From Vibrio quintilis (lineage in GTDB: Bacteria > Pseudomonadota > Gammaproteobacteria > Enterobacterales > Vibrionaceae): a DNA stretch of 64,000 nucleotides. The stretch covers positions 1,426,001 to 1,490,000 of the forward strand of contig NZ_AP024898.1 in NCBI RefSeq assembly GCF_024529975.1, written 5' to 3'. The notes beneath the pieces were generated by a model. The model was not told where the DNA came from and made no database searches. It saw nothing but the letters and a program-made list of their open reading frames with translations. This document shows positions 62,291-64,000 of this stretch, piece after piece. The first letter of the stretch is position 1. Each line of letters starts with the position of its first letter. The position numbers and the translations under genes are program-made.

Positions 62291-63049
62291 ATGGGCACGG
62301 CAAAGCAACCTCAACTGAAATCAAGAAAAAAGCCCAAACAATCCCGCTCTTCGGATTTGGTCGCTTCTATCCTGGAAGCCGCAATACAGGTGCTCAAAAA
62401 TGAAGGCATCACCCGCTTCACGACAGCCCGTGTTGCCGAAAGAGCCGGGGTGAGCGTAGGCTCACTCTATCAATACTTTCCCAACAAGGCTTCCATTCTG
62501 TTTCAGCTCCAGTCTGATGAATGGGAAGAAACGGCCGTCATGCTGAAACATATCCTGGCTGAAACATCTCTTTCTTATCGTGAGAGAATTCAACGTCTGG
62601 TTTATACATTCATAAAATCTGAATGTGATGAAGCCAAAATCAGAACGGCACTTAGTGATGCCGCCCCTTTATTTCGGGACGCGCCAGAAGCCGAAGGCGT
62701 TGGGGGGGAGATGCAAACAGCCTGCTCAGATTTTATCTGTGAAGTCCTGCCCAACTCAGATAATGAAATACAAACCACAGCAACAAGCGTATTTCGTATC
62801 ACCGTCAGCGCCGTTGGTAAACGTTTTTCAGAAGAACCGCGGACAGCGGAAGAGATTAGTGCGTTTTCGCAGCATATTTCGGCCATGCTAATTGCGTATC
62901 TGGATGCGCTGAAGTTGCAGGGACAGACGCCGGAAGTTAAAGCGGAATTTACGGGGGAGTTACGGGGACAGACACCAGGAAATTACGGGGACAGACGCCA
63001 GTATGACTGCCTTATAAAAACGTCTGTCCCGACAAAATTAACAAAATAA
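62291..63049 (+). CDS. TetR-family repressor with repeat-derived C-terminal tail
   Basis: Start ATG at 62291 (MGTAKQPQLKSRKKPKQSRS, AGGAG 6 bp upstream); the frame upstream opens with a TTG and is not used. HTH: ITRFTTARVAERAGVSVGSL YQYFPNK, typical for the family. The ligand-binding part ends near AMLIAYLDALK (about 62915). From there the codons are made of GGGACAGACRCC units (GQTPEVK, RGQTPGNYGDRRQ, TSVPTKLTK), so roughly 45 residues are encoded by REP repeats. Probably a repressor of the divergent MFS gene and of itself. Confidence 0.88.
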   Translation: MGTAKQPQLKSRKKPKQSRSSDLVASILEAAIQVLKNEGITRFTTARVAERAGVSVGSLYQYFPNKASILFQLQSDEWEETAVMLKHILAETSLSYRERIQRLVYTFIKSECDEAKIRTALSDAAPLFRDAPEAEGVGGEMQTACSDFICEVLPNSDNEIQTTATSVFRITVSAVGKRFSEEPRTAEEISAFSQHISAMLIAYLDALKLQGQTPEVKAEFTGELRGQTPGNYGDRRQYDCLIKTSVPTKLTK

Positions 63050-63170
63050 AAAACGAAGCGATAAAGACTGACGCAACGAGGACAGACACCTGAATGGCAC
63101 CGGATTAAAGTGTCCGGATTAAAGTGTCTGTCCCCGTAAAAAGAGCGTCTGTCCCCGTAAGAACTCCCCG
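62921..63170. repeat. Cluster of GGGACAGACAC (REP) units, both orientations
   Basis: Direct units near 62923, 62964, 62985 and 63080; inverted units (GTGTCTGTCCCCGTAA type) near 63011, 63127 and 63150. The first part overlaps the end of tetR. Inverted neighbours could fold into hairpins, as in REP/BIME structures. Confidence 0.8.
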
Positions 63171-63224
63171 TAAGAAAAGAACCTGTCAGCACCATTTATC
63201 CAAAATTGCCACACCAGTTAAACT

Positions 63225-63842
63225 ATGATTAAATTTCCCGGTATTTCAGCCCACTCATCAACTCAGAATACCGAAAAAATGTTTGACTCTTTTCAGCAAC
63301 AACTGACCGACCATCATTTTACCGCATCAGAAATCGAACAAATGATGCAATCAGCCAGACTGATCGAGCTGCCAACCCGCCATATTTTGCTCAATCAGGG
63401 TGACATTGCCCGGGAGATCTGTTTTATCCTGCAGGGAATTTGTCATGCCGTCTATTTAACCGGCCAGGGCAAAGCATTCAGCAAAGAATTCTGGTGGGAG
63501 AACGACTGGATCATCGGGTTTGAAAGCCTCATCCGGCAACAACCTTCACCTTATTTAATCGAATCTCTGACACCCTGCACACTGGTTACCCTCCCCATTG
63601 AAACCCTCTGGCGATGGCGCGAACAAAAGCACGGCATCTATCTCAAACTGCTTGAAACCCAACTCATCCATAAAGAGCACAAAGAACGCTTCATGCTGCT
63701 CTATTCTCCACAAGAACGGTATCAGTTATTTCGTGAGCATTTTCCGGATTTGCTTGAGCGCCTTAGCGATTATCAGATTGCCGCTTACTTAGGCATTACT
63801 CCTGTCAGTCTGAGTCGAATAAAAAAGCGCTGTAAAAATTAA
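63225..63842 (+). CDS. Crp/Fnr-type regulator
   Basis: A 205-aa protein (a second start at 63279, MFDSFQQQLTDHHF, is possible). Cyclic-nucleotide-binding-like domain: IELPTRHILLNQGDIAREIC, then FILQGICHAVYLTGQGKAFS and WENDWIIGFESL. C-terminal HTH: RLSDYQIAAYLGITPVSLSR. The phosphate-binding cassette of true cAMP receptors is not evident, so the ligand is unknown. Target genes cannot be inferred. Confidence 0.82.
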   Translation: MIKFPGISAHSSTQNTEKMFDSFQQQLTDHHFTASEIEQMMQSARLIELPTRHILLNQGDIAREICFILQGICHAVYLTGQGKAFSKEFWWENDWIIGFESLIRQQPSPYLIESLTPCTLVTLPIETLWRWREQKHGIYLKLLETQLIHKEHKERFMLLYSPQERYQLFREHFPDLLERLSDYQIAAYLGITPVSLSRIKKRCKN

Positions 63843-63912
63843 CCATTGTTAATGCATTGTGCAGGCTGAATTGCTAAATTCAGCCTATCTGACACTTTCA
63901 AATGAAGACACA

Positions 63913-64000
63913 ATGATCACCTGGCAATTTCTCCCCTTTTCTCAGTTAACCACAACGCAGCTTTACCAGTTACTCAAACTCAGAGTGGATATATTCGTCG
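63913..64000 (+). CDS. ElaA-like GNAT acetyltransferase, 5' end only
   Basis: Cut by the window edge. The first 29 residues, MITWQFLPFSQLTTTQLYQL, then LKLRVDIFV, match the start of ElaA-type N-acetyltransferases (W...F.eLs..qLY.ll.LR..vFV). Confidence 0.7.
   Translation, partial: MITWQFLPFSQLTTTQLYQLLKLRVDIFV

Overview
The window looks like an accessory region of a gamma-proteobacterial chromosome, most likely Vibrionaceae. This is inferred from the Hcp/VgrG/PAAR/DUF4123/Rhs style of its type VI secretion (T6SS) cargo, an ERIC element, sbcDC, a REP-associated tyrosine transposase and the GGGACAGACAC repeats around it. No species is claimed. I see no rRNA, tRNA or CRISPR array.

Positions 1-22.4 kb hold an Rhs effector island read on the minus strand. 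The parent operon is on the right: a sigma-54 promoter, two tandem DUF4123 adaptor genes, one full-length Rhs effector (1643 aa) and its immunity gene. To its left lie displaced Rhs copies: two cores lacking their N-termini, one orphan C-terminal tip, several shorter tip remnants and about nine immunity-like genes. Most modules end in the same way: the immunity gene (minus) converges on a SymE-like gene fragment (plus) across a near-identical bidirectional terminator. A pentanucleotide repeat precedes one immunity gene, and a strongly folded RNA-like segment precedes an 82-aa plus-strand gene.

Positions 22.5-28.3 kb hold one large nonribosomal peptide synthetase (NRPS), C-A-T-C-T-TE. Its A domain reads as leucine-specific and a second A domain appears to have been excised. 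An AT-rich gap and an IS4/IS10-type element (1329 bp) follow.

Positions 30.4-47.2 kb hold a second T6SS cargo island, again on the minus strand. The parent operon on the right is sigma-54 promoter, hcp, vgrG, PAAR-ADP-ribosyltransferase and a run of immunity-like genes that includes an ADP-ribosylglycohydrolase and a small HD-type alarmone-hydrolase-like protein. Further left are displaced PAAR effectors (one zincin-like metallopeptidase, one broken cytidine-deaminase-fold toxin), orphan immunity genes, a vgrG scrap, one IS481 element, an ERIC element and two inverted 1589-bp IS3 copies. Both sigma-54 operons carry the same ~60-bp triple-palindrome element 53 bp upstream of the -24 box, which suggests one shared enhancer-binding activator.

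Positions 47.3-64 kb are more ordinary: sbcC-sbcD, a LysR regulator with an enolase-superfamily dehydratase and an SLC13-type anion transporter, a second identical IS4 copy, the REP transposase, a phospholipase-D-type lipoprotein, a divergent TetR/MFS pair, a Crp/Fnr-type regulator and the start of an ElaA-like acetyltransferase. GGGACAGACAC repeats are scattered here and form the tail of the tetR coding sequence.
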